DNA from: CAYWNK01 sp047639615
GTDB lineage: Bacteria; Planctomycetota; UBA1135; GCA-002686595
NCBI GenBank assembly: GCA_047639615.1
Contig: JBLIOL010000235.1
Location: 1 to 8,860, forward strand
Length of the DNA stretch: 8,860 nt
Reading direction: 5' to 3'
The translations under genes were made by a program, and so were the position numbers. Below, in pieces: positions 1-7,020 of this stretch. The notes below the pieces were generated by a model. That model ran no database searches and was not told the DNA's origin. It was given only the letters and a program-made list of their open reading frames with translations. The first letter of the stretch is position 1. Every line of letters begins with the position of its first letter.

Positions 1-281
1 GGCGCGTGAGCTACGGCCTAGAGTCACGCCGCAACGGCTCCGCCAAACCGCGACGTTGATCGGCACATCGTTGCCAGGTTCCATCAACTTTATTGATATG
101 TGGAGATGCTCAACCTCACCGGCCGCCGCTGTAGGCCAGTAGCAGGATGCTTCCTTCCGCAGCCTCTTGGCAACGCTGCCTTTCAATCGGGCATGACGCA
201 GCGCTTAGGGCGCACGAGACTCTCCACGCGGTGCAAAGAAGCGACGATGAGGACGGTGCGCGTGGACACCGCAGCCGCCGC
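1..281. other. Left-edge region without a supportable gene
   Basis: All frames are short or broken by stops. Frame 2 is open from the left edge to a TAG near base 138, and frame 3 to a TGA at 57-59. Either could be the 3' tail of a gene starting outside the window, but neither tail is recognisable. No RNA gene, repeat or clear promoter was seen. Confidence 0.4.
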
Positions 282-809
282 TCAGGCCGGCGTGCTCTCT
301 GGCTCCGGCTCCGGCTCCGGCTCTGGCGGGAAGATCGTCAGTCCGGAGAGACGCTCGATCTCACGCGCCATCTGCACTGAGTTCTCGATCTGGTGGGCCG
401 GGATCTGAACGGGCAACTTGCGCCCCTTCAGCTTGAGCATCAGTGGGCCCCGGAGCCCCGCGGTCCGTGAGGACACGGCTGAAGCCAGCGCAAGACCGAC
501 GAGACCTCCGCCCATCGCGTGCGCCCCGAGCTTCACCGGGATGAACGAGTCGATGTCCTTCCACGCGTAGGTCTGCGTCCCGTACATCTTCACGGCGAAG
601 CCCTCCTGGCCGATGGCGACGCGCGCCTTACCAGCGACGATCCAGATCCAGATCCCCAGCGGGAACAGGACGACGAGAAGGCAACACAGGACGGCCGCAA
701 ATTTCATGAGCTTCCGCCACGATGCCTTGAGCGGATAGACTTGCTTCGCACGTTCGCCCTCGTGGAGGAGGGCTTCCTTGTCGAGCTTGGTGAGGACGTG
801 CTTGGCCAT
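282..809 (-). CDS. Small membrane-anchored protein with a Pro-Glu repeat tail
   Basis: This is a 175-residue protein of unknown function. A basic, charged N-terminus (1-35) leads into one strong hydrophobic segment (about 36-60, rich in Leu, Val, Ile and Trp). A region of about 95 residues follows, with beta-like alternation (61-90), a Gly/Ala-rich stretch (96-112) and a short amphipathic helix (140-155). The arrangement of a membrane segment followed by a compact beta domain ending in a helix resembles bacterial PH-like membrane proteins, but I see no diagnostic motif, so this is only a suggestion. The C-terminus is a run of alternating Pro and Glu (161-171). Start choice: the ATG at 809 has CAGGT six bases upstream. 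It is divergently arranged with the next gene. Confidence 0.75.
   Translation of the reverse strand: MAKHVLTKLDKEALLHEGERAKQVYPLKASWRKLMKFAAVLCCLLVVLFPLGIWIWIVAGKARVAIGQEGFAVKMYGTQTYAWKDIDSFIPVKLGAHAMGGGLVGLALASAVSSRTAGLRGPLMLKLKGRKLPVQIPAHQIENSVQMAREIERLSGLTIFPPEPEPEPEPESTPA
301..324. repeat. Hexanucleotide repeat encoding Pro-Glu
   Basis: Four tandem GGCTCC-type units (the last is GGCTCT) lie in the 3' end of the minus-strand membrane protein gene and encode its Glu-Pro tail. Because the unit is six bases long, copy-number change would keep the reading frame and only alter tail length. Confidence 0.85.
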
Positions 810-932
810 ATTTCTACCTGTTGCCTGTGAGATGTCGGGTCGAGCATGTCATCGTCTCGACGCCCTGCACCGAGAGCCGGGCGATGCTAACCGAAGTGGC
901 CTCAGCGGTCATCCACAGCTAGGGAGGTTTAC

Positions 933-1235
933 ATGACGCACGACGGCGCCGAGGAGAGACCCTATATCAGCCCCGAAGATGCCCAGCGCGAGGCGGATCG
1001 AGCGGCACTGGAGCGGATGTATGGTTCGGCGAAGTCCGACCGTAAGACTCAGTGGGGTGTCGGCATCGCGCTGCTGGTGCTCGGCCCCGTGCTCATCGCG
1101 GTCGGGGCCGCCATGGACGGGGAAGTGGTGATGGTCACCGTGGGCGTATTGGCCCTCGGAGTTGGCGCGTGGTCCTTCATCGACGGTCTGATTCGAAGCA
1201 AGCGCGCTGATGCGAATGGGGAGTCGCCCGATTGA
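933..1235 (+). CDS. Small two-helix membrane protein
   Basis: A 100-residue protein of unknown function. The N-terminal 40 residues are hydrophilic and charged (an acidic/Ala-rich helix about 15-30), followed by two hydrophobic segments (about 41-61 and 66-87) separated by a short acidic turn, and a basic then acidic tail. This predicts a hairpin in the inner membrane with both ends on the same side, probably cytoplasmic because basic residues flank both ends. The start is well supported: AGGGAGG at 921-927 lies five bases before the ATG. It is transcribed away from the 175-residue membrane gene, with 123 bases between them that must hold both promoters. No family was recognised. Confidence 0.8.
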   Translation: MTHDGAEERPYISPEDAQREADRAALERMYGSAKSDRKTQWGVGIALLVLGPVLIAVGAAMDGEVVMVTVGVLALGVGAWSFIDGLIRSKRADANGESPD

Positions 1236-1332
1236 ACACAGCCGTTGGCTACGCTTGGATTCGCGATTTGCGCGGCAGCGCGTCGCCGCGGGAGTCAGCG
1301 ACCTCGGCCTTCAACAGTGTCCGGTCTTCCGG

Positions 1333-1785
1333 CTACCTCGTGAGGCTCTCAAAGAACGCTGCTTTGGGCAGCTGCTCAGCGATCCACTCGAACAGGCCCG
1401 TTTGGAACCCTTCGTAGGGGTCGAACTCTTCCACTCGATTGGGTGAGTAGCGTATCTCATCCACGAGAGCTGCCGCGTCATAGAGCTTGAATCCGACGAT
1501 TGTGTCGGAGCGCTGGACGGTCGCGGAGTGGTGACCATGGAGTAGAACGACGTCTCTGTTCCCATTGAAATAGACGGGGCCTTTGGCCGGTGGACGGACA
1601 CCAACCAGAACACCGTCGTACCGAGCGTAGTATCCAGCGAAGTGATTTGGGGCGTCCGGCGGCAGTGAGTCTCGTTCAACCTCTCTGGGGCCGTCATCTT
1701 GCCAAACCAGCAGCTTCTTGAACGTGTAGACATTTTGCAGCCAGGTCGTGAGGTCCTCACTTGCCAGCTGCCGGACGATTGGGAT
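1333..1785 (-). pseudogene. 3' remnant of an unidentified gene, cut at its 5' side beside an IS630 element
   Basis: Read on the minus strand from about 1785 down to TAG at 1333-1335, this frame is open for 150 codons and reads as a well-mixed soluble protein. Segments include HFAGYYARYDGVLVGVRPP, then GNRDVVLLHGHHSATVQRSD, and near the end YEGFQTGLFEWIAEQLPKAA. It has no ATG anywhere, and GTG only in the last third. An in-frame TAA at 1788-1786 closes it just where transposase sequence begins on the other strand. The natural reading is a gene whose 5' part was removed when the IS630-type element inserted or the locus rearranged. No domain was recognised. The aromatic and acidic composition with a C-terminal helix is typical of small cytoplasmic proteins. 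The overlapping 220-codon minus frame is Ser/Arg/Thr-rich and is a shadow. Confidence 0.65.
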
Positions 1786-2535
1786 TTATCGAACGAGTAA
1801 TTCCCTCGATTGCGGTTGGACTCGACCCGACCCTTTCGGAGTTGATAGAGGGATTCGAGGCCGCAACGGGCATTCATGTGAGTCGGGCGACGATGGGTCG
1901 GACCGTTCGGCGCGCCGGATACACTCGGAAAAAAGACGTTCCGGGCTGACCAGCAAGACCGCGCCGAGGTCATAGTTGCTCGAATTGTCTGGGAAGAGCT
2001 TCAGTATATTCTCCCAGCCGAAGACATGGTCTTTATCGACGAGACCGGTTCAAACGCAGCGATGACCCCTCAATATACGAGGCCAGAGCGCGGCACGCGA
2101 GTTCACGACGGGCGACCCTGCTCGAAGGGCGGTAACATCACGATCATCGGGGCGCTTACGCTTCAGGGCTTGGGTGCGGTCATGACCGTAGAGGGAGGTG
2201 TGGGTGGTGAGGTCTTCAAGGCCTACATCAACAAGGTACTTGTGCCCACTCTCCGCTCGGGACAAATCGTTGTCATGGACAACGTCAACTTCCACAAAGT
2301 CCGCGGCGTAGAAGAGGCTATCGTGGCAGCTGGATGCGAAGTCCTTTGGCTCCCTCCATAATCGCCGGAGTTCAACCCGATCGAAGAGTGCTGGTCCAAG
2401 GTGAAGAATCTCTTGAGAAGGGCTCGGCCGCGAAGCCTTGATGCCATCAACTCATCCATTCGTCGGATAATTCACTGCGTTCGGCCATGCGATGCCAAAG
2501 GCTGGTTTGCTCATGCTGGATACGCCGTCCGATGA
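1761..2535 (+). pseudogene. IS630-family transposase, 5'-truncated and carrying a frameshift and a stop
   Basis: This is the remnant of a DDE transposase that cuts and pastes its element at TA targets. Piece 1 (1761-1949) covers the second helix-turn-helix, with SRATMGRTVRRAGYTRKK. The first DNA-binding domain, normally another 60-80 residues, is missing. The frame breaks at an A6 tract (1929-1934): with five A's the reading continues as KKTFRADQQDRAEVIVA, through the first catalytic Asp (FIDETG, codon 2038) and the second (VMDN, codon 2278). A TAA at 2359-2361 replaces the Tyr usual in LPPYSPEFNPIE. The catalytic Glu (codon 2383) lies beyond it, and the frame ends with HAGYAVR and TGA at 2533-2535. 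The downstream frame is +1 relative to the upstream one, so a programmed -1 shift does not explain it. The element is not functional by itself. Confidence 0.9.
1761..2535 (+). mobile_element. IS630-family insertion sequence remnant
   Basis: The element is defined by the transposase remnant only. I found no matching terminal inverted repeats or TA duplication. The left end is lost, with transposase homology starting somewhere in 1770-1810 directly against the minus-strand gene remnant. The right end lies somewhere after 2535. A small perfect 6-bp inverted repeat (2564-2569 with 2571-2576) lies 30 bases downstream but is too short to call an element end. Confidence 0.7.
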
Positions 2536-2723
2536 ACTCAACCTCACTGATCACCGCTGTATACTCTGAATCAGAGAAGGGACGGACCGGGTCATCATGG
2601 GAACCTTGGCTGGTGTCGCGCTGAGTCGCGCCGGGAGGACAACGACGACGTTGGGTCCACGTTGACGTCGACGGGGCCGGCGCGTCGGCGGTTGCGTCGA
2701 TGCCTTAGGCTTGGAGCCTGAGA

Positions 2724-3263
2724 ATGGTTTCGATCCGCGCCCGAGTCAATCAGTCTGGAGTACCGTCGCGCCGGTCCGATTCATTCGGCGGAGCCTCGGC
2801 GTGGATGTCTGGCAGAGCGGCGGCTAAAGCGGGTATCAACGTAGCCGAGCCTCTGGTTGGTCGCGGTTTCGGAGTCAGGCCAAGGAGGAGAGTGCAGGCG
2901 TGCCAGGGACACGTCGAGCATCGAGGACGCCGGCCTGGCTTCGAAGGATCAGCAAGCAGAGGATCAGGTGCGGTGATACCCGCTGTAGCACGCGTCTCTA
3001 TCGATGACTCGGATACCATCTTGGTGGAACTCTTGGATGTTGAGGAGCGCGCGCAGCGCCTATTCCTACTTGATACTGCGGCCGAACATGGAGGGGCGGC
3101 TGTAATCGTTGCCTTGCGCAAGCAGATGGGCAGCTTTGGCAGGAGTTGGGTCGAGAAGAAATCGGCAGAAGCCGCGTTGACGAAGATTCGGCAACGATTG
3201 GACGTTGCTCCAGCGGGAGCGATAAGTTTGTCGCGGGATGGGGCTCTTGACCTTGCTGACTAG
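2724..3263 (+). CDS. Doubtful ORF; only its C-terminal half looks protein-like
   Basis: This is a 179-codon frame. Residues 1-90 are Arg/Gly/Ser-rich and resemble random GC-rich translation. From about residue 91 the composition becomes protein-like: IDDSDTILVELLDVEERAQR, then a helix-rich stretch ending KSAEAALTKIRQRLDVAPAG. Bases GGAG lie about seven before the ATG at 2724, which is weak support for this start. Possibilities are a small real gene, the 3' remnant of a longer gene whose 5' part was lost near the IS630 remnant, or chance. Overlapping minus-strand frames (Ser/Arg/Pro-rich) look worse. No domain was recognised. Confidence 0.3.
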   Translation: MVSIRARVNQSGVPSRRSDSFGGASAWMSGRAAAKAGINVAEPLVGRGFGVRPRRRVQACQGHVEHRGRRPGFEGSASRGSGAVIPAVARVSIDDSDTILVELLDVEERAQRLFLLDTAAEHGGAAVIVALRKQMGSFGRSWVEKKSAEAALTKIRQRLDVAPAGAISLSRDGALDLAD

Positions 3264-3765
3264 CGCAGCGAGCGATCGCCGCTGTCGTTGTCTGGCTCTG
3301 ATGACGTACGGACCGTCGGGTGATGTTTGCGTGGGCGCCACTTTGCCCTCGTCAAACGCCTCTCCCGCGCTCGATGCGAGTAGCCAGGTTTGGTTCGAGC
3401 TCTGAAGAACACGAGACCGAGGCGCTCGGGAAGACTGAACCAGCCTTGGGGTGGCTAGATGACGGGAAGGTCTGTGAAAAGTTTGCGGTGGCGGTGAAGA
3501 GATAGAGTCCCTTTTGAGCCCCGCCAGGCAGCTTAGAGCGGATTGAGACTCTCCTCCGTCCGTTCGTTTGCATGCGCTTGTTCGACCGCCGCCGATGTGG
3601 GGGAGCGGCGATGAAAGACGCGGTGCGTCTGCGAGGTGGTGACCGGCCGGTTCGCGGCCGCCAACCCCGAAGTGGCGCGGTCGGGGCAAATTTGGTGAGA
3701 CTTGATTTACTAGGTTTACCCGGCATGAAGCGGACGCTCCTCTCAGGTACACAGAGGATAATTCA
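3264..3765. other. Gene-free region upstream of the large lipoprotein gene
   Basis: About 500 bases without a convincing gene. The short plus frame at 3320-3505 and the overlapping minus frames have shadow-like composition. The promoter of the downstream lipoprotein must lie in the last part, but no -35/-10 pair stands out. A small hairpin (AGACGC/GCGTCT, about 3615-3630) and a GCATGC-containing stretch near 3565-3590 are the only structures noticed. Confidence 0.5.
3753..3757 (+). promoter_or_regulatory. Ribosome binding site of the large lipoprotein gene
   Basis: AGAGG sits eight bases before the ATG at 3766 and fixes this start. The encoded N-terminus is then a proper lipoprotein signal peptide. 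Confidence 0.65.
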
Positions 3766-5490
3766 ATGATTCAGCAAACCATTCGTGTGGCCGCGCTCGC
3801 TGCGCTACTAGCGACCTCGCTCACGGCCTGCATTGAAGAAAGCCGGCGCGAGATGGGTACCGTCGCGCAATTCGACTCGGACGCCGGGCTCACGCTCCCC
3901 GGCGACACGGGTGTGGGGACCAGCATGGACGCCAGCGACGCGACGACAACTGCGCTGAGCGACTCCACCGACACGGGTGACACGGCTGACTCACCCGACA
4001 CGGGTGACACGGCTGACACGGCTGACTCACCCGACACGGGTGACACCGATGACACGGCTGACTCACCCGACACGGGTGACACCGATGACACGGGTGACTC
4101 GACCGACAGGGGTGACACGGGCGAGGTGGAGACTGCCGACAGCGTGCTGGGACCGGTCGACATCCTGGAATGCCAGGTCGCCGCCGACTGTCCAATCTCG
4201 GACCTCATCTGCCACGCGCCGCTCTGTGAGTCGCATCAGTGCGTCTATCTCCCAGTCCCTGTGGGCACCCATTGCGAAGGCGCAGACCGCTTCAACAACG
4301 TCTGTGACGACACCGTCTGGTACGCTCCGGACCAGTGCAACGCTGCTGGCGCATGCGTCGAAAGCAAGCCGATACCGTGCACCCTCGGCACCGACGATGC
4401 CGGCGGTGTCTGCATGATTGGGACCTGCGTCGCCGCCCACGGCTGTGTCGAGGTGCCCGTCCCCGCGGGAATGCACTGCGGGGCCCCGGCGTCCTGCCAA
4501 GAAGATGTCTGGCAAGACGCTGCGACCTGTGATGGTGCCGGTGGCTGCGTCGAAAGCGAGCCGACCCGGTGCACCCTCGGCAGCGACGATACCGCCGGTG
4601 TGTGTACGATTGGGGCCTGCGTCGCCGCGCACGGCTGTGTCGAGGTGGCCGCCCCCGCGGGAACGCAGTGTGGGGACGCGGCGTCCTGCCAGGAAGGTGT
4701 CTGGGAAGACGCTGCGACCTGTAATGGTGCCGGTGGCTGTGACGCCGGCGAGGTTTCGGCGTGTCCAAGCGAGCCATGCCTCAGCGAATGCTGGGAAGGC
4801 GTCGACCCAGCGGTGGTCGGTTGTGCCGATGGAAGCCGAGAGGGGTTTACCGACAAGACCTCGTATCCGGATGTGGCCTCTTGCGGCGGCGCGTGGAGCG
4901 TCCCTGGTGTGTTCCAAGGTGGTCCGGCATGTGGCCGCAATGCTGGGAACCATGGTGAGAACGCAGCCGGCGCAGGATGCAACGTTCAGGATCTGTGCGC
5001 TGAGGGCTGGTCCATCTGCAGCACCATCTCCCAGGTCACCACCCACATGGGTGAAGGTGGTTGCGACGATGCAGTTGCGGTCACGTATCCGAACTACGGC
5101 ACAGGCCCCATCGGCGTCGACGAGGGTGGCGTGCTGCTGGATATCACGCCGGGGGGCGCGTTCTTTGTCACTGCGGTGACCGGCAACGGTACCGGTCGCT
5201 GCGCGGACGAGCCAAGCGCACACGATGACGCCTTTGGCTGTGGCAACCTCGGTCGGAGGTCGATCGCGAGCACCTGCGGCGGGCTAAACCGGTTTAGCGG
5301 CAACCTTTGCGGGGGGTTGCGCTCGTACTACTACGTCTTGCAGGACAACCCTGCCAATGACTTTGGCTACGAGACGGCCGAGGATTGGGCCTGGTCGTGC
5401 AGTGGCGCCGTGCTCTCACGGCTTGAGCCCGACACGATCGTCAAGACGAAGGCCGACCAGCAGGGGGGGGTGATGTGCTGCCGCGATTGA
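3766..5490 (+). CDS. Secreted cysteine-rich lipoprotein with Asp/Thr-Gly linker and myxobacterial-type C-terminal domain
   Basis: A 574-residue exported lipoprotein, probably on the cell surface. Residues 1-22 are a signal peptide with lipobox LTAC, so Cys22 would be lipidated. Residues about 65-120 are a low-complexity linker of Asp-Thr-Gly-Asp and Thr-Ala-Asp-Ser-Pro units. Cysteine-rich modules follow, including an exact 64-residue period repeated twice (197-260 and 261-324). Their many Cys suggest disulfides after export. The C-terminal domain (about 335-574) carries CADGSREGFTDKTSYPD, PACGRNAGNHGENAAGAGC and DLCAEGWSIC, and closes with GGVMCCRD. I associate this type of domain with myxobacterial surface lipoproteins from memory; its function is unknown. 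No catalytic motif is visible, so an adhesion, binding or structural role is a guess. The gene stands alone and ends four bases before a strong hairpin. The frames opposite the repeats are shadows. Confidence 0.92.
   Translation: MIQQTIRVAALAALLATSLTACIEESRREMGTVAQFDSDAGLTLPGDTGVGTSMDASDATTTALSDSTDTGDTADSPDTGDTADTADSPDTGDTDDTADSPDTGDTDDTGDSTDRGDTGEVETADSVLGPVDILECQVAADCPISDLICHAPLCESHQCVYLPVPVGTHCEGADRFNNVCDDTVWYAPDQCNAAGACVESKPIPCTLGTDDAGGVCMIGTCVAAHGCVEVPVPAGMHCGAPASCQEDVWQDAATCDGAGGCVESEPTRCTLGSDDTAGVCTIGACVAAHGCVEVAAPAGTQCGDAASCQEGVWEDAATCNGAGGCDAGEVSACPSEPCLSECWEGVDPAVVGCADGSREGFTDKTSYPDVASCGGAWSVPGVFQGGPACGRNAGNHGENAAGAGCNVQDLCAEGWSICSTISQVTTHMGEGGCDDAVAVTYPNYGTGPIGVDEGGVLLDITPGGAFFVTAVTGNGTGRCADEPSAHDDAFGCGNLGRRSIASTCGGLNRFSGNLCGGLRSYYYVLQDNPANDFGYETAEDWAWSCSGAVLSRLEPDTIVKTKADQQGGVMCCRD
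3971..4130 (+). repeat. Degenerate tandem repeat encoding the Thr/Asp/Gly linker
   Basis: Interleaved copies of GACACGGGTGACAC and ACGGCTGACTCACCC encode DTGDTADSPDTGDTAD-type units. Units of 9-12 bases appear in variable order, always in multiples of three, so length changes keep the gene in frame. This is a likely site of copy-number variation among strains. Confidence 0.9.
4354..4737 (+). repeat. Two tandem 192-bp units encoding 64-residue Cys-rich modules
   Basis: Unit 1 (4354-4545) and unit 2 (4546-4737) align without gaps, with about 88% identity by hand count. Both encode a module starting CVES, with conserved CTLG, ACVAAHGCVEV or TCVAAHGCVEV, and a CNGAGG/CDGAGG end. A more diverged partial unit precedes them (Cys modules from about residue 137). 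The exact period and high DNA identity indicate a duplication within the gene. Confidence 0.9.
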
Positions 5491-5493
5491 TGG

Positions 5494-5538
5494 CTCGACC
5501 TGTGGGGGAAGACAGGCAGTCCGCCCCCACAGGTCGAG
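5494..5538. terminator. Perfect 15-bp hairpin between convergent genes
   Basis: Arms 5494-5508 and 5524-5538 are perfect inverted complements (CTCGACCTGTGGGGG against CCCCCACAGGTCGAG) around a 15-base loop. It lies just after the lipoprotein stop codon and downstream of the convergent Sel1-repeat gene. There is no T-run on either side, so it is not a classical intrinsic terminator. It probably acts as a two-way transcript end or 3' protecting stem. Confidence 0.7.
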
Positions 5539-5629
5539 GGCAATACACGCCGATATGGCGGTGGGGTGCAGCTTGATACGGGTTGGGAGTGGAGATGATG
5601 CCCGAACCGACGATGGCCATCCGGCGGTC

Positions 5630-5741
5630 GAACGTCTTGCGCATCTGCCACGGGGGCCGGGAGCAGGTGCCCCCGCTGCGTCTGCCAGCCAGCTTGGACC
5701 TGCCTGAGACTCGCGCCCGCCCGTCGGTACGCGCTTGCTTT
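5630..5741. repeat. Diverged intergenic repeat, copy A
   Basis: This segment aligns with 7613-7726 in the same orientation. The best block is the 3' 47 bases (5695-5741), containing CTGCCTGAGACT and CGCGCTTGCT in both copies. A second strong block is GAACGTCTtGCGCATC at its start. Weaker similarity seems to extend left to about 5590. Copy A fills the gap between the hairpin and the Sel1-repeat gene stop. It also contains a small GGGGGC/GCCCCC stem (5652-5674). Confidence 0.7.
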
Positions 5742-5761
5742 ACCGCCCGTGCCCCGTGGAT

Positions 5762-6640
5762 TTAGTCCAGGGTAGCGGCGGTCGCACATGCCTCAGGGAT
5801 ACCGGCCTGACACGCTTGCTGGTAGCGCAGTTTTGCCTGGATGGGATTGGGCACGAGACCGTGAAGCCCTCTGTGATGCGCCTTTGCCAAGGCGTGACAT
5901 GGTGATGCCAACCCGCCGTGGCATGACTTCTTGAGCAGAACAAGTGTGCGCACACCATTTCCAGCAGGCGCGGTCACGTTCATCGCGAGCCAGGAGCAAG
6001 CCACGTAGTCGTCATCTTGACAGGCTTGCTCCATGAAGTCGGCGGCCTGCGTTTTGTCGCGCGGAACACCTTTACCCTCGGCGGTGAGCAGGCCCAATTC
6101 ACGGCACGCGTAACGATTGCCGGCATCACAGCCACGCTTGGCGAATGTGGCTGCACGCCCGTAGTCCGGTGCTTTCCCATGTCCCTTGCGATGTGCGTAG
6201 GCAGCATCTGCGCAGGCCTGCGCCTCGCCTGTGGTGCACCCACTTTCAAAGAGCGTGATGGCCCTTGGTCGATCCTGGGTGACGCCGACGCCCTTATTGT
6301 ACATGCGACCCAAGCGGAGACAGGCTTCAGGGACACTTGCGCTACAGTGTTGCCCGAGCGAGTCGACGACGGCCTGGAGGTAGGGCTCACCGCCGGGGTG
6401 TCCGTACGCGACTTTCACAATGGTGCTGCAAGACCTGAGGTCGCCTTTGTCGCAGCTAGACAGCAGGATTTGAGCGTGAGCGGGGTGATCAAAGACTGCG
6501 GCTTTTGCCCCGCCCTCGTCCTTGGGTGTCTGCGATTTGTTCGCCGCTTCCACCGTTTGACCATCCTTCACCTGTCGAGACATTTGTGGTGAGCAGGCTG
6601 CGAAGGCGAGAAGTAGCAGCAAGACGGCGACGCTCTTCAC
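5762..6640 (-). CDS. Sel1-repeat (cysteine-paired) lipoprotein
   Basis: A 292-residue exported protein. A hydrophobic signal peptide ends in FAAC, so Cys16 would be lipidated. A polar linker rich in Lys, Gln and Glu (about 17-50) precedes five to six Sel1-like alpha/alpha repeats (about 60-292). The clearest are ACLRLGRMYNKGVGVTQD and ACRELGLLTAEGKGVPRD. Each repeat has Cys residues eight apart (for example 63/71 and 99/107), as in the Helicobacter cysteine-rich proteins, where the pairs form disulfides. Sel1 repeats bind proteins or peptides, so a scaffold or partner-binding role in the periplasm or on the outer membrane is likely. The start is GTG at 6640, overlapping the preceding VOC gene's TGA as GTGA, so translation is probably coupled. 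The gene ends with TAA at 5762-5764, facing the large lipoprotein gene. Confidence 0.9.
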   Translation of the reverse strand: MKSVAVLLLLLAFAACSPQMSRQVKDGQTVEAANKSQTPKDEGGAKAAVFDHPAHAQILLSSCDKGDLRSCSTIVKVAYGHPGGEPYLQAVVDSLGQHCSASVPEACLRLGRMYNKGVGVTQDRPRAITLFESGCTTGEAQACADAAYAHRKGHGKAPDYGRAATFAKRGCDAGNRYACRELGLLTAEGKGVPRDKTQAADFMEQACQDDDYVACSWLAMNVTAPAGNGVRTLVLLKKSCHGGLASPCHALAKAHHRGLHGLVPNPIQAKLRYQQACQAGIPEACATAATLD

Positions 6641-7020
6641 TGAGAGCTGATCGCAGGAACATAGGCATTCATTTTGTTGCCATCCATGTCTCGAAAGTAG
6701 CCGCCAAAGAACCCATGCTCGCCGCGCGGCCCAGGCTCTCCTTCGTCGGGTCCACCGAGTTCAAGAGCCTTTGCATGGAGCGCCCTGACGTGTTGTTGGC
6801 TACCGACCTTAAGGGCAACCATAGCGCCGTTTCCTGTGCTCGCTCGACTGCCGCCGAAGGGTGTTGCCACGCATAGCGCTACCTGCCGGCGCGAGGGGCC
6901 CCATGCGGCCATGGAATCATCCATCCACAGACGTTTTACCCCAATCGTCGCAAGCAGCGCGTCATAGAACGAAACGGCCCGCTCAATATCGTTTGTTCCC
7001 ATGGTCACGTATCCGTTCAT
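6637..7020 (-). CDS. VOC superfamily (glyoxalase/dioxygenase-fold) protein
   Basis: A 127-residue single-module VOC protein, the usual length for the family, predicted cytoplasmic. The opening GYVTMGTNDIERAVSFYDAL gives the first beta strand and the helix with the typical ERA-FYD signature. The centre has ALCVATPFGG and NGAMVALKVGS, and the end GYFRDMDGNKMNAYVP matches the family's RD-DGNK strand. The first strand has Tyr/Val where many members have the His metal ligand, and the last has Asn where a Glu ligand often sits, so metal binding and activity are uncertain. The substrate cannot be told from sequence. The start is strong: GGAGG six bases before the ATG at 7020. It is the first gene of a two-gene unit, overlapping the Sel1-repeat lipoprotein. 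Confidence 0.92.
   Translation of the reverse strand: MNGYVTMGTNDIERAVSFYDALLATIGVKRLWMDDSMAAWGPSRRQVALCVATPFGGSRASTGNGAMVALKVGSQQHVRALHAKALELGGPDEGEPGPRGEHGFFGGYFRDMDGNKMNAYVPAISSQ

Noticed and set aside
1929..1935. Programmed -1 frameshift at the A6G tract in the IS630 transposase
   Set aside because: The downstream frame is +1, not -1, relative to the upstream frame, and the tract is out of phase for the A-AAA-AAG slippery site. A one-base insertion explains it better.
3560..3600. Possible integron attC half-site (minus strand GTCGAACAAGCGCATGCA)
   Set aside because: It resembles the start of some attC sites from memory, but the core base does not fit RYYYAAC. No complementary L'/GTTRRRY partner was found within 300 bases on either side, and there is no integrase.
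3066..3752. Minus-strand 228-codon ORF
   Set aside because: Composition is rich in Ser, Arg and Pro without domain-like segments, there is no ribosome site, and it covers a region where all frames look non-coding.
4063..5223. Minus-strand 386-codon ORF opposite the large lipoprotein
   Set aside because: It is a shadow created by the repeat-rich, GC-rich sense gene; composition is Arg/Ala/Thr/His-biased with no motif. The other frames over 3771-5303 are rejected for the same reason.
6017..6592. Plus-strand 191-codon ORF
   Set aside because: It lies opposite the well-supported Sel1-repeat lipoprotein and has no recognisable feature.
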